This document shows, in pieces, positions 24,146 through 33,215 of a DNA stretch of 64,000 nt. The notes beneath the pieces were generated by a model that ran no database searches, had not been told where the DNA came from, and saw only the letters and a program-made list of their open reading frames with translations. Location: positions 124,001 to 188,000 of the forward strand of contig NZ_JAQAGZ010000004.1 in the NCBI RefSeq assembly GCF_027533625.1, read 5' to 3'. Within the stretch, counting starts at the first letter, position 1; every line of letters begins with the position of its first letter. Source of the stretch: Paenibacillus gyeongsangnamensis. Its GTDB lineage: Bacteria; Bacillota; Bacilli; Paenibacillales; NBRC-103111. The position numbers and the translations under genes are program-made.

Positions 24146-26044
24146 TCAAGCAGGCAGCCGCGAGCCTCCGGTAAACTGGCTGTTGTACTGTTCCGAATAG
24201 AAGCCGCCCTGTTCCAGCAGTTGCTCGTGCGTTCCTTTCTCGATCACTTTCCCTTGGTCCATGACCAGAATCAAATCGGCGTCGCGGATCGTTGACAGAC
24301 GGTGCGCGATGACGAAGCTCGTTCGTCCTTGCATCAGATCGTTCATTGCCTTCTGGATGTAGATCTCGGTTCTCGTATCGACGCTGCTTGTAGCCTCATC
24401 CAAGATAAGGATGGCAGGGTCGGCTAGGATGGCGCGGGCAATGGTGAGCAGCTGCTTCTGGCCTTGGGAAATGTTCGACGCTTCCTCATTCAGCACCGTA
24501 TCGTAGCCTTCGGGCAGCGTCCGGATGAAATGATCGGCATGAGCCGCACGTGCCGCTTGCACGATCTCTTCGTCGGTCGCTCCCGAGCGTCCGTAAGCGA
24601 TATTATCGCGAATCGTCCCGTTGAACAGCCAAGTATCCTGCAGCACCATCCCGAATAAGCTGTGCAGGGAGCCGCGGGACATCTTGGTGATGTCTACTCC
24701 GTCAATCGTGATGCAGCCGCCGTTCAGCTCGTAGAAGCGCATCAGCAGATTGATCAGCGTCGTCTTGCCCGCTCCCGTCGGCCCGACGATGGCTATTGTT
24801 TGCCCCGAATGAACGTCGATATTCATGTTCTCGATGAGCAGCGCGTCCTCCATGTAGCCGAATCGCACGTCCTCGAAACGGACGTTCCCTCTCGGCTCGC
24901 GTATCACAGCCGGCTGGGCCGGTTCGGCCACCTCCTCCCGTTCATCCAGCAGTTCGAACACCCGCTCGGCGGAAGCAATGGTCGATTGGATGACGTTGGC
25001 GATGTTGGCCAGCTGCATAATCGGCATCGAGAACTGTCTCGTATATTGGATAAAGGCCTGGATATCGCCGATTTGGATCGCTTGCCTTGTGACAAGCAGG
25101 CCCCCGACCACGCTCACCAGAACATACCCGATGTTGCTGACGAAGCTCATCAGCGGCATGATAATCCCCGAGACGAATTGCGCCCTCCAGCCGGACTGAT
25201 ACAATCGCTCGTTGATTTCCTGGAAAGCGGCGACGGACTTTTGTTCCCTGCCGAACGCCTTTACGATCTTATGGCCCGTATACATTTCCTCCACATGGCC
25301 GTTCAGCTGTCCGAGCGCCTTCTGCTGCCCCACAAAATACGCCTGCGACCGGGAGGCGATGCCTTTGGTCACCAGCATGGAGACCGGCAGCGTCAGGAAG
25401 ACGATCAGCGTCAAGATCGGGCTGATCGTCAGCATCATGACAATGACGCCGGCCAGCGTAACAATCGATGTGATGAGCTGGGTCAAGCTTTGCTGAAGGG
25501 TACTGCTGATATTGTCGATATCCCCGACGGCCCGGCTCAATATTTCCCCGTGCGTCCTGCCGTCAAAAAACTTCAGCGGCAGCCGAGTCAGCTTATCATT
25601 AACCTGTCTGCGAAGCTCATAGACAGTGCCTTGCGCGACTCCGGCCATCATGTACTGCTGGATATAGCTGAAGATCGCGCTGATGATGTAAAGCGCGGCA
25701 AGGAGCAGAATAATATCCAGAATATAGGTAAAATCGATTTCCGCTCCCGGCACGCCCTTCCATTTCATCATCAAGCCTTCGAACAGCTTGGTCGTAGCCT
25801 GCCCCATGATCTTCGGGCTCACGATGCTGAAGACCGTACTCAGCACGGCCGCAAGCAGCACGGCTGCCAGCTTCGCCCTATGCGGCTTCAGGAAGCCTGC
25901 AAGACGCTTTAGCGTCCCTTTGAAGTCCTTCGCCTTCTGTACCGGCATGCCCATCCTCGGTCCGCCGCCGAAGCCTCCGCCGGGAGGGCCTCCTCCCCCG
26001 GGACGTCCCCCGCCGAAGCCGGAACCTTTGCGTTCTTCACTCAT
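24146..26044 (-). CDS. ABC exporter half-transporter, second of a pair
   Basis: 632 residues: a Gly/Pro-rich N-terminal tail (about residues 8-32), six membrane helices, then the ATPase with Walker A VGPTGAGKTTLI, signature NISQGQKQLLTIARA and Walker B AILILDEATSSVD followed by the H-loop VIAHRLSTI. All catalytic residues are canonical, including the Walker B glutamate. Its start overlaps the stop of the upstream half-transporter by 4 nt, so the two are made together and probably form a heterodimer of the BmrCD/YheHI kind. Substrate unknown; drugs or lipids are usual. Confidence 0.93.
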   Translation of the reverse strand: MSEERKGSGFGGGRPGGGGPPGGGFGGGPRMGMPVQKAKDFKGTLKRLAGFLKPHRAKLAAVLLAAVLSTVFSIVSPKIMGQATTKLFEGLMMKWKGVPGAEIDFTYILDIILLLAALYIISAIFSYIQQYMMAGVAQGTVYELRRQVNDKLTRLPLKFFDGRTHGEILSRAVGDIDNISSTLQQSLTQLITSIVTLAGVIVMMLTISPILTLIVFLTLPVSMLVTKGIASRSQAYFVGQQKALGQLNGHVEEMYTGHKIVKAFGREQKSVAAFQEINERLYQSGWRAQFVSGIIMPLMSFVSNIGYVLVSVVGGLLVTRQAIQIGDIQAFIQYTRQFSMPIMQLANIANVIQSTIASAERVFELLDEREEVAEPAQPAVIREPRGNVRFEDVRFGYMEDALLIENMNIDVHSGQTIAIVGPTGAGKTTLINLLMRFYELNGGCITIDGVDITKMSRGSLHSLFGMVLQDTWLFNGTIRDNIAYGRSGATDEEIVQAARAAHADHFIRTLPEGYDTVLNEEASNISQGQKQLLTIARAILADPAILILDEATSSVDTRTEIYIQKAMNDLMQGRTSFVIAHRLSTIRDADLILVMDQGKVIEKGTHEQLLEQGGFYSEQYNSQFTGGSRLPA

Positions 26045-27768
26045 GCGATCTCCTCCTCCGATAGCTGGGACGCTACGATCTCGCGGTATACCGTGCAGTT
26101 CTCCATCAGCTCGCGATGCGTACCGATACCGGCCAAGTGTCCTTCTTCCAGCACGACGATTCGATTGGCATCCATTACGGTGCTTACGCGCTGAGCTACG
26201 ATCAGTACCGTCGCATCCGTCGTTTCAGGCTTCAGCGCCGCGCGCAGCTTGGCATCGGTTTTGAAGTCCAGCGCGGAGAAGCTGTCGTCGAATACATAAA
26301 TCTCAGGCCTGCGGACCAGCGCCCGGGCAATCGAGAGACGCTGCTTCTGGCCTCCCGATACGTTGCTGCCGCCCTGCGCCAAAACCGTATCCATCCCTTC
26401 CTTCATGCGGTCAATGAAATCGGCCGCTTGGGCAACCTCCGCCGCGCGGCGAATTTCTTCATCCGTCGCTTCCTCCTTGCCGTGCTTGATATTGTCCGCT
26501 ATCGTTCCGGTGAACAGCAGCGCCTGCTGCGGGACGAAGCCGATACGGGCGCGAAGCGCTTCTTGATCCATTTTCCGGACATCCACGCCGTCAATCAGGA
26601 CTTGGCCGCTGCCCGCATCATAGAACCGCGGGATCAAATGGATCAGCGTCGACTTGCCGGCCCCGGTTCCGCCAATGATGGCGGTCACTTCGCCCGGACG
26701 GGCCGTGAACGAAATCCCCGAAAGGGCAGGCTCCTCGGCGCCCGGATAACGGAAGGTCACATTCCGGAACTCAACCGTCCCGCCTCGGATCTCAGCATGC
26801 TGCGGGGCGGACGGATTTGCAATATCCGTCGAGGTTTCCAGCACCTCGTTAATACGGGCCGACGATACCGAAGCTCTCGGAATCATAACGAACATCATCG
26901 ACAGCATCATCAGCGAGAACAAGATTTGCATCGCGTATTGGAGAAAGGCCATCAAATCGCCGATTTGCATATGATTTCCGCTGATCCGGAGACTGCCGAA
27001 CCAGATGATCGCAATGGAGGAAAAATTCATTACCAGCATCATGATGGGCATGAGGGAACCCATAATCCGGTTCACTCTCACGGCCGTTTGCGTCAAATCC
27101 CGGTTGGCGTCATCGAAACGCTCCTTCTCGTGGTCAATCCGGTTGAAGGAGCGGACAACTCGGATACCTGTTAGATGCTCGCGAAGCACAAGATTCAGCC
27201 GGTCCAGCTTCTTCTGGAGCGCTTTGAAGAGCGGAATGCCCCTGCTTGCCACAAGAAAGATCGCTCCGGCCAGTACGGGAATGACGACGACAAAAACAAG
27301 GGAAAGCTTCGCATCCTTCGAGACGGCCATAATAATGCCGCCGATGCACATCATGGGAGCGCTGATCATCATCCGCAGAATCATGGTCAGCACCTGCTGC
27401 ACCTGGGTGATGTCGTTTGTCGTACGGGTAATCAGCGATGCGGTGCCGATCTGGTCGAACTCCCGGAGCGAGAAATTTTCCACATGCCCGAACAGCCGTC
27501 CCCTAAGGTCCCGGCCGAAGCCTACGGCTACCCGCGATGAATAATAGCTTGCGCCTACAGAACAGAGCCCCCCGGCCGCGGCAACGAGCAGCATATACCC
27601 TCCGATGCGGAGGATGTAGGCCGTGTCTCCCTTTACGACACCCAGGTTTACAATATCCGCCATCAACGTAGGCAAATACAGGTCCGACAACGATTGCAGA
27701 AACACCAGCAGCAGGACGAGCGCTGCCGGTATCCGGTAAGGCCTTATATACCGAAACAATTTGATCAT
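26041..27768 (-). CDS. ABC exporter half-transporter, first of a pair
   Basis: 575 residues: six membrane helices, Walker A IGGTGAGKSTLIH, signature NVSGGQKQRLSIARA, Walker B IYVFDDSFSALD, and VAQRVSTVMDA at the H-loop position. The glutamate after Walker B is replaced by serine (FDDSFS) and the H-loop histidine by glutamine, so this subunit carries a degenerate catalytic site, as one subunit of heterodimeric exporters does. ATG 27768 has AAAGGG 8 nt upstream; ATG 27786 has none. Confidence 0.93.
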   Translation of the reverse strand: MIKLFRYIRPYRIPAALVLLLVFLQSLSDLYLPTLMADIVNLGVVKGDTAYILRIGGYMLLVAAAGGLCSVGASYYSSRVAVGFGRDLRGRLFGHVENFSLREFDQIGTASLITRTTNDITQVQQVLTMILRMMISAPMMCIGGIIMAVSKDAKLSLVFVVVIPVLAGAIFLVASRGIPLFKALQKKLDRLNLVLREHLTGIRVVRSFNRIDHEKERFDDANRDLTQTAVRVNRIMGSLMPIMMLVMNFSSIAIIWFGSLRISGNHMQIGDLMAFLQYAMQILFSLMMLSMMFVMIPRASVSSARINEVLETSTDIANPSAPQHAEIRGGTVEFRNVTFRYPGAEEPALSGISFTARPGEVTAIIGGTGAGKSTLIHLIPRFYDAGSGQVLIDGVDVRKMDQEALRARIGFVPQQALLFTGTIADNIKHGKEEATDEEIRRAAEVAQAADFIDRMKEGMDTVLAQGGSNVSGGQKQRLSIARALVRRPEIYVFDDSFSALDFKTDAKLRAALKPETTDATVLIVAQRVSTVMDANRIVVLEEGHLAGIGTHRELMENCTVYREIVASQLSEEEIA

Positions 27769-27864
27769 CAGTTCATCCCTTTCCATGAATGAATAGCTTT
27801 AAGAATATAAATTTAAATAGTTTAAATAATTATATTTCAAAATGATGCGATTCGTCAAAAAAAA

Positions 27865-27896
27865 TAAGCCGGCTCTTATTGGAAGCCGGCTTGAAC
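27865..27896 (-). terminator. Terminator after the 44-residue protein gene
   Basis: AAGCCGGC/GCCGGCTT with a 10-nt loop, followed on the minus strand by ATTTTTTTT. It separates the small gene from the ABC operon. Confidence 0.8.
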
Positions 27897-27911
27897 TTGT
27901 CCCTGAAGCCG

Positions 27912-28046
27912 CTAAACGGAAGGGCGGTTCGGGGCATGCTTGTCTTTTTGATAGGTCGGCATCACATAAGCGACATGTTCCTCCGCTTGACTGGACTCGG
28001 ACTTCATCGCTTGCATCTTTTGTTTCAGCCCTTTGTTGCTTCCCAT
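27912..28046 (-). CDS. Small charged protein, unknown
   Basis: 44 residues: MGSNKGLKQKMQAMKSESSQ followed by AEEHVAYVMPTYQKDKHAPN. GGGAGG lies 9 nt before the ATG and a good terminator follows 16 nt after the stop, so it is probably a real gene. No membrane segment; no family recognised. Confidence 0.6.
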   Translation of the reverse strand: MGSNKGLKQKMQAMKSESSQAEEHVAYVMPTYQKDKHAPNRPSV

Positions 28047-28154
28047 TTCGGATCGCCTCCCGCAAAATATCGATTGGTTGAAGACTTCATTAGTATGCCC
28101 AGTCGAAAGATGTACCGGGTATCCAAATCGTAACAATGCTTTTACGTCCCCCTA

Positions 28155-28188
28155 GACGTAAAAACCTGCTTGTTCGAAACAAGCAGGG
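28155..28188 (-). terminator. Terminator after the deacetylase lipoprotein gene
   Basis: CCTGCTTGTT/AACAAGCAGG, an 10-bp stem with a tight loop, followed by T5 on the minus strand. Confidence 0.8.
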
Positions 28189-28233
28189 CATCGCGATATA
28201 TAAATTAACATCCTCTTCGACCTTGGTTAAGCA

Positions 28234-29061
28234 CTACGATTTGATCAAATCCGTCACGGTAACGAATTGGTAGCCTTCTTTCTTCAAATAAGCGATGAGT
28301 TGAGGCAGCGCCTCTACCGTATTCGCCAGATTGCCTCCCTTGCCTCCCGCACTGTGCTGCAGCACGATAGCTCCCGGCTTCAGCTCCTTCTTAAGAGTCG
28401 TCAGAATCGTCGCCGGACTCTTGCCATCCCAATCCATCGTATCGACGGACCACCCGATCAATTGATGACCGGAGGCTATGGCGTCATTGACCACCTCTTG
28501 GGATATGGCGCCGTAAGGGGCGCGGAACAGCACAGGCGCTTCGCCGGTCAGGCTCTTAATCGCCTCGTCGGTCTTGGTGATTTCGCCTTGTACGTCGGCC
28601 GGCGACATCCTAGCCAAATTCGCATGATCCCACGAATGATTGCCGATCGCATGGCCTTCCTGGGAAATCCGCTTCACCATCTGCGGATACTGCTGGACAT
28701 GCTTTCCGACCAGGAAAAAGGTTGCCGGAACGCCCTGCTCCTTTAGGATGTCCAGGATCCGTGCGGTATATTTATTATCCGGTCCGTCGTCGAACGTCAG
28801 CGCGACTTTCTTGCCCTTGGAGGACACGGAATAAATGACGTCACGGTTTCCTCTTGCCTGAAATACCGGTTCCGTTGAGATCGGCTGGGCCGCTACGGCC
28901 GGCTTGGCGAGGGTGGAATCGGGCCGGGCCGGGTCCAACTTCTCGGCTGCAGCGACAGGGGTAAGGTTAGGCGTCGGCTCCGCCGCATTTTCTTTCTTCC
29001 CGCAGCCCGCGACGGACAGCGAGACGGCCAGAGCGGTGATGATCAGAAGACTTGATTTCAT
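28234..29061 (-). CDS. Polysaccharide deacetylase lipoprotein
   Basis: 275 residues. A lipoprotein signal ends in the lipobox SVAGC, then a Pro/Ala/Glu-rich linker leads to the NodB domain: VALTFDDGPDNKYTARILDI, FFLVGKHVQQYP, the metal pair in EGHAIGNHSWDHANLARM, FRAPYGAIS, and GAIVLQHSAGGK. All five NodB motifs are present, so it should be an active zinc or cobalt deacetylase anchored outside the membrane, acting on peptidoglycan or another surface glycan. ATG 29061 has AAGAAGTG 5 nt upstream. Confidence 0.92.
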   Translation of the reverse strand: MKSSLLIITALAVSLSVAGCGKKENAAEPTPNLTPVAAAEKLDPARPDSTLAKPAVAAQPISTEPVFQARGNRDVIYSVSSKGKKVALTFDDGPDNKYTARILDILKEQGVPATFFLVGKHVQQYPQMVKRISQEGHAIGNHSWDHANLARMSPADVQGEITKTDEAIKSLTGEAPVLFRAPYGAISQEVVNDAIASGHQLIGWSVDTMDWDGKSPATILTTLKKELKPGAIVLQHSAGGKGGNLANTVEALPQLIAYLKKEGYQFVTVTDLIKS

Positions 29062-29201
29062 CGGGATCACTTCTTTCAGCATTCTACAATTCGAGTCTCT
29101 CTATTATATGAAATTTAATAGATTTTGTCGCTATTTGAAATGAATTGACACAAATAAAATTTTATTAAAGCCAGCTTTTCCGGCTAAGGGAAGTCTGAAA
29201 A

Positions 29202-29232
29202 AATAGTTTGTTTATTCAATTTACAAACTATT
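29202..29232. promoter_or_regulatory. XylR-type operator upstream of xylA
   Basis: Perfect 10-bp arms AATAGTTTGT (29202-29211) and ACAAACTATT (29223-29232) with an 11-nt spacer. The arms match the TTAGTTTGTT/AACAAACTAA half-sites of B. subtilis XylR. The right arm overlaps the -35 box. Confidence 0.8.
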
Positions 29233-29248
29233 CGAGCCGTGCTATGAT
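29220..29248 (+). promoter_or_regulatory. xylA promoter
   Basis: TTTACA (29220-29225), 17-nt spacer, TATGAT (29243-29248). The overlap with the XylR palindrome fits xylose induction by release of a ROK-family repressor. Confidence 0.8.
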
Positions 29249-29327
29249 GAGGTTGAAAATCAGGTTGCTTTTATTCCAATTTCAAGAAAACCGTTGTACT
29301 CATTAATATTATTTCGGAGGGATGAGC

Positions 29328-30644
29328 ATGAGCTATTTTGACGGCGTTCCACAAATTCAATTCGAGGGTAAACATTCGAAGAATCCGCTAGCCTTCAAGT
29401 TCTACAACCCCGATCAAATCGTCCTTGGCAAAACGATGCGCGAGCATATGCGCTTCGCTGTAGCCTATTGGCATTCGTTTACGGCGAACGGTTCCGATCC
29501 GTTCGGGGCGGGAACCGCTGTCCGCGGATGGGATCAATATACCGGTATGGATTTGGCCAAAGCGCGGGTGGAAGCCTGCTTCGAGCTGCTGCACATACTG
29601 AACGTCGATTATTTCTGCTTCCACGATCGCGATATCGCACCCGAAGGAAGCTCGCTGCAAGAAACCAACCGGAACCTTGACACCATTGTGGCGCTGATCA
29701 AAGACAACATGAGAGCATCGGGTAAGAAGCTGCTGTGGAATACGGCCAACATGTTCACCCATCCCCGATTCGTCCATGGCGCCGCTACAACCTCGAATGC
29801 AGATGTATTCGCTTACGCTGCAGCGCAGGTGAAGAAAGCGCTGGAGCACGGCAAGGAGCTCGGGGCAGAGAACTATGTATTCTGGGGAGGGCGCGAGGGG
29901 TATGAAACGCTGCTCAACACGGACATGGGGCTCGAGCTGGACAATCTGGCGCGGTTCATGCATATGGCGGTCGATTATGCGAAGGAGATCGGATTCGACG
30001 CCCAGTTCCTGATCGAGCCGAAGCCGAAGGAGCCCAGCAAGCACCAATACGATTTTGACGCGGCGACGTCCATCGCCTTCCTCCAGAAGTACGACCTGCT
30101 GCGGCATTTCAAGCTGAATATCGAGGCGAATCATGCGACCCTGGCCGGTCATACGTTCGAGCACGAGCTTCGCGTTTCCCGGCTGAACGGCGCTCTCGGC
30201 TCGATCGACGCAAACCAAGGCGATATGCTGCTCGGCTGGGATACCGACGAATTCCCGACGGATTTGTATTCCACCACCCTGGCCATGTACGAGATTTTGC
30301 AAAATGAAGGCGGCATCGGCCGCGGCGGCGTCAACTTCGATGCCAAAGTTCGCCGGAGCTCGTTCGAGGCGATCGATGTCGTATATGCCCACATTGCGGG
30401 CATGGATGCCTTTGCGAGAGGGCTGCAGGTTGCAACGAAGTTATTGGAAGACCGCGTGCTGGAGCAGGCGATCGATTCGCGCTACGCCTCCTTCCGCTCC
30501 GGTATCGGTGCGGACATCGTGTCCGGCAAAGCAACCTTGAGCTCGCTCGAAGCGTACGCGCTGGAGAACAAGCCGATCGTCAACGTATCCGGCCGTCTGG
30601 AGCTGATCAAATCGACGTTGAATCAGTATATTTTGAACACCTAA
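29328..30644 (+). CDS. xylA: Xylose isomerase
   Basis: 438 residues, class II xylose isomerase size. Diagnostic motifs: [16 protein letters not shown] (active His), [35 protein letters not shown] with the metal glutamate, [20 protein letters not shown], and the GSIDANQGD and GWDTDEFP metal blocks. It converts D-xylose to D-xylulose in the cytosol. ATG 29328 has GGAGGG 6 nt upstream; ATG 29322 directly abuts that site and is less likely. No xylB, xylose transporter or xylR is in the window, so the regulon must be split. Confidence 0.97.
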   Translation: MSYFDGVPQIQFEGKHSKNPLAFKFYNPDQIVLGKTMREHMRFAVAYWHSFTANGSDPFGAGTAVRGWDQYTGMDLAKARVEACFELLHILNVDYFCFHDRDIAPEGSSLQETNRNLDTIVALIKDNMRASGKKLLWNTANMFTHPRFVHGAATTSNADVFAYAAAQVKKALEHGKELGAENYVFWGGREGYETLLNTDMGLELDNLARFMHMAVDYAKEIGFDAQFLIEPKPKEPSKHQYDFDAATSIAFLQKYDLLRHFKLNIEANHATLAGHTFEHELRVSRLNGALGSIDANQGDMLLGWDTDEFPTDLYSTTLAMYEILQNEGGIGRGGVNFDAKVRRSSFEAIDVVYAHIAGMDAFARGLQVATKLLEDRVLEQAIDSRYASFRSGIGADIVSGKATLSSLEAYALENKPIVNVSGRLELIKSTLNQYILNT

Positions 30645-30692
30645 ACCGATAGGATGAGCCGCCCGAAGGAAGGGCGCTTTTTCCAAAACAAA

Positions 30693-30735
30693 AACAACCC
30701 GAATCCGTGAAGGACTCGGGTTGTTGATCTTTTTA
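30693..30735 (+). terminator. Terminator after xylA
   Basis: AACAACCCGA..TCC pairs with GGA..TCGGGTTGTT, followed by GATCTTTTT on the plus strand. Confidence 0.8.
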
Positions 30736-30802
30736 GGTGATCAGCAGTCGGGGATCGAGTGCCATCGTGCCGACTCTCGATTCCCTTGACCATATGATGG
30801 CT

Positions 30803-32035
30803 TTAGAGGGCCCAGTCGCCCTTCCGGAATACCGGCTCCACCGTTCCATCCGGCAGTACGCCGTCAATATCAAGCTCGGCCGAGCCGATCATGAAATCAA
30901 CATGCGCGAGACTGGTGTTGGCCCCGCAGGCTAGCAGCTCTTCCTTGGACATCTTCGTTCCGCCTTCGATCGTAAAGGGATATGCGCTGCCCAAAGCCAA
31001 ATGGCAGGAAGCGTTCTCGTCCACTCCCGTATTGTAGAAGACGCGGTTCATATTGGAAATCGGCGACTGATGAGGAACGAGCGCCACTTCCCCGAGATAG
31101 GTTGCCCCCTCATCGGTTTCCAGCAGCGATTTCAGATGCTCAAGACCTACTTCAGCCGTGTAATCTACGACTTTCCCGTCCTTGAAAGTGAGCGAGAACC
31201 GGTCGACCAGACGACCGTTCAGGTTCAACGGCTTCGTGCTTCTCACCGTACCGTTTACGCCGCTGCGCTTAGGAAGCGAATACACTTCCTCGGTTGGCAT
31301 GTTCGCGACGAAAGAGACGCCCAGATCATTGCTGGCCTCTCCGCCCATCCAGACATGGCGCTCCGGAAGCTCCAGCGTCAAATCGGTGCCCGGCGCACGG
31401 TAACGCAGCTCCTTGTACTTCTTCTCGTTAAGCCGGCGGCGCGCCTGCTTCAGCTGCTCGATGTGCAGTTTCCATTCGGCCACCGGGTCTTCATGATACA
31501 CGCGATTCATCCGGAATACGGTATCCCACATCGCGGGCACCCTTTCTACCTCCGGCAGCTCCGGGAACACCATCGACGCCCAGGCTTTGGTCGGCGCTTT
31601 AATCAGGCACCAGCTGAATTTTTTGTTCCGCACATATCCCTGGAACGTTTGGCGGGCCACCGCCGCCGCTTTGGAAGCGGTCGTCACTTTATTAGAATCG
31701 ATCCCGCGGTACAAATCCGGGTCCGGCACTTTAATATTCAGCAGCGCGCCGTAGCCTTCCGACAGCTGCTCCATCATGCGCGCCTTCCACTCAGGGTAGT
31801 ACGAGAACGAATCGTCAGGGGCATGCTCGAACCGGGCGCGCGTCACCTGCTCGTCGTCCCAATGCACTTCTACGTATTTGGCTCCGGCCTGATAAGCTTT
31901 TTTTACAATTTTACGGGTCAGCTCCGCTGTCTCCAGCGGGGATTCGATAAACAGGATTTGTCCCGGCTGAAGGTTCACTCCGATGCGGATGACCAGCTCC
32001 GCGTATTTTTCGAGATGATTTTCAAAAGCATTCAT
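30803..32035 (-). CDS. M29-family aminopeptidase (AmpS/PepS type)
   Basis: 410 residues. It opens with the family entry YAELVIRIGVNLQPGQILFI and has the metal-binding blocks of M29 enzymes in order: VSFVANMPTEEVYSLPKRSG, a GATYLGEVALVP glutamate, and the C-terminal NASCHLALGSAYPF and SLAHVDFMIGS with the His and Asp ligands. These cobalt/zinc-dependent aminopeptidases act in the cytosol on short peptides. The only oddity in context is repeat copy 2, which begins 38 nt upstream of its start codon. Confidence 0.93.
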   Translation of the reverse strand: MNAFENHLEKYAELVIRIGVNLQPGQILFIESPLETAELTRKIVKKAYQAGAKYVEVHWDDEQVTRARFEHAPDDSFSYYPEWKARMMEQLSEGYGALLNIKVPDPDLYRGIDSNKVTTASKAAAVARQTFQGYVRNKKFSWCLIKAPTKAWASMVFPELPEVERVPAMWDTVFRMNRVYHEDPVAEWKLHIEQLKQARRRLNEKKYKELRYRAPGTDLTLELPERHVWMGGEASNDLGVSFVANMPTEEVYSLPKRSGVNGTVRSTKPLNLNGRLVDRFSLTFKDGKVVDYTAEVGLEHLKSLLETDEGATYLGEVALVPHQSPISNMNRVFYNTGVDENASCHLALGSAYPFTIEGGTKMSKEELLACGANTSLAHVDFMIGSAELDIDGVLPDGTVEPVFRKGDWAL

Positions 32036-32073
32036 TCCTTAACGCTCCTATGCTGTTATGTAGTTGTGTTTCA

Positions 32074-32159
32074 CCAGGATAAACGGCTACGCCGTCCTTG
32101 TCTTACAAGGACCAACGCGTTTATCAAGGTTGATGCGAAGCTATAAGTTGCGATCAACT
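32074..32159 (+). repeat. Two-hairpin dispersed repeat, copy 2 (internal deletion)
   Basis: Starts CCAGGATAAACGGCTACGCC as in copy 1. It lacks 18 nt of the second hairpin: after TAAGTTGCG it jumps to ATCAACT. The outer GTTGAT/ATCAAC arms remain. It is followed directly by A8. It lies between the divergent aminopeptidase and PPK2 genes. Confidence 0.9.
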
Positions 32160-32272
32160 AAAAAAAAGTGGGCGCCCATATTATACTCCTGCGGCCGCGG
32201 AAAGCCAAGATCAGGTTAAATTACCAGGTCGGAGGTGATATAATACAAAGAAAAAGATTGGAGGCTTTTCCC

Positions 32273-33106
32273 ATGCTGAAATCCTATCGGCTGAACAAAG
32301 AAGAAGAGATCGCGCTGGACCGCTTCGATCCGAACGATACGGGCGGCTTCAAGAGCAAGGAAGAGATCCGGGACGCGTTTGAACGTATGGAGCGAAAGCT
32401 TCGCGAGCTGCAGGATAAGCTGTTTGCGTCCAAGACGAACGGCGTGCTCATTCTGTTCCAGGGGATGGACTGCAGCGGCAAGGACGGTGTCATCAAGAAG
32501 GTGCTCTCCAATCTGAATCCGCAAGGCTTCCGGGCGGAGAGCTTCAAGAAGCCGACCGACGAGGAGTCCTCCCACGATTTCTTGTGGCGGACCCATAAGG
32601 TTGTCCCGGCCAAGGGATACATCACCGCCTTTAACCGGTCTTACTACGAGGACGTATTGATTACCCGGGTACACGGCATGATTCAGGACGATGAAGCGGC
32701 GACTCGTCTGAATCATATTCGGCATTTCGAGAAGCTGCTTACGGATAGCGGAGTGCAGCTGATCAAAATCTTCCTGCATATCTCCCCCGAATTTCAGCTC
32801 GCAAAAATCCGCGAACGGCTGGACAACCCGGAGAAGCTATGGAAATTCGACCCTAGCGACCTGCAGGAGCGCCGATATTGGGACCAATACGCCGCCGCCT
32901 ACGAAGATGCCTTCCGGCATACCGCAACCAAGCGCTGTCCTTGGTATATCGTCCCTGCCAATGAGCGCTGGTTCCGCGACTACTTGGTGCTCCGGATTAT
33001 TCTCCGTTCCTTGGAGAAGCTGGACCTCTCTTATCCGAAGGCGAGTATCGAAGTGCAGACGCTCCTGGAAAAGCATCACGAGGAAAGCAAAAAAAGCCCG
33101 TTGTAA
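32273..33106 (+). CDS. PPK2-family polyphosphate:nucleotide phosphotransferase
   Basis: 277 residues. PPK2 Walker A in VLILFQGMDCSGKDGVIKK, the lid block FKKPTDEESSHDFLWRTHKV, Walker B ITAFNRSYYEDVLITRVHG, and WKFDPSDLQERRYWDQYAAA. Full-length class I-like PPK2. It phosphorylates nucleoside mono- or diphosphates with polyphosphate, or makes polyphosphate from them. ATG 32273 follows GGAGG by 8 nt; the frame upstream to 32168 is not coding. The nucleotide preference cannot be read from sequence by eye. Confidence 0.93.
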   Translation: MLKSYRLNKEEEIALDRFDPNDTGGFKSKEEIRDAFERMERKLRELQDKLFASKTNGVLILFQGMDCSGKDGVIKKVLSNLNPQGFRAESFKKPTDEESSHDFLWRTHKVVPAKGYITAFNRSYYEDVLITRVHGMIQDDEAATRLNHIRHFEKLLTDSGVQLIKIFLHISPEFQLAKIRERLDNPEKLWKFDPSDLQERRYWDQYAAAYEDAFRHTATKRCPWYIVPANERWFRDYLVLRIILRSLEKLDLSYPKASIEVQTLLEKHHEESKKSPL

Positions 33107-33145
33107 TCGGGCGGGCGATACATTCCAAGCGTGCCGCATAAGCAT

Positions 33146-33191
33146 CTCTCCATTGTCCGGTGGCGTGAACCGCCACAGGTCCATGGAGAGA
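33146..33191. other. Long stem-loop between PPK2 and galU
   Basis: TCTCTCCAT pairs with ATGGAGAGA, and inside it GTGGCG pairs with CGCCAC around TGAAC. No T-run follows on either strand. It may help end both convergent messages or protect 3' ends. Confidence 0.6.
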
Positions 33192-33215
33192 CGATACCCG
33201 GCTGCTGCCAGCGGC

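Noticed and set aside
26041..27768. Serine instead of glutamate after Walker B in the first ABC half-transporter, as a possible defect
   Set aside because: One degenerate site is normal for heterodimeric exporters of this type, and the partner subunit has a complete site.
29322..29330. Alternative xylA start two codons upstream
   Set aside because: ATG 29322 touches the GGAGGG site; ATG 29328 has the proper spacing.
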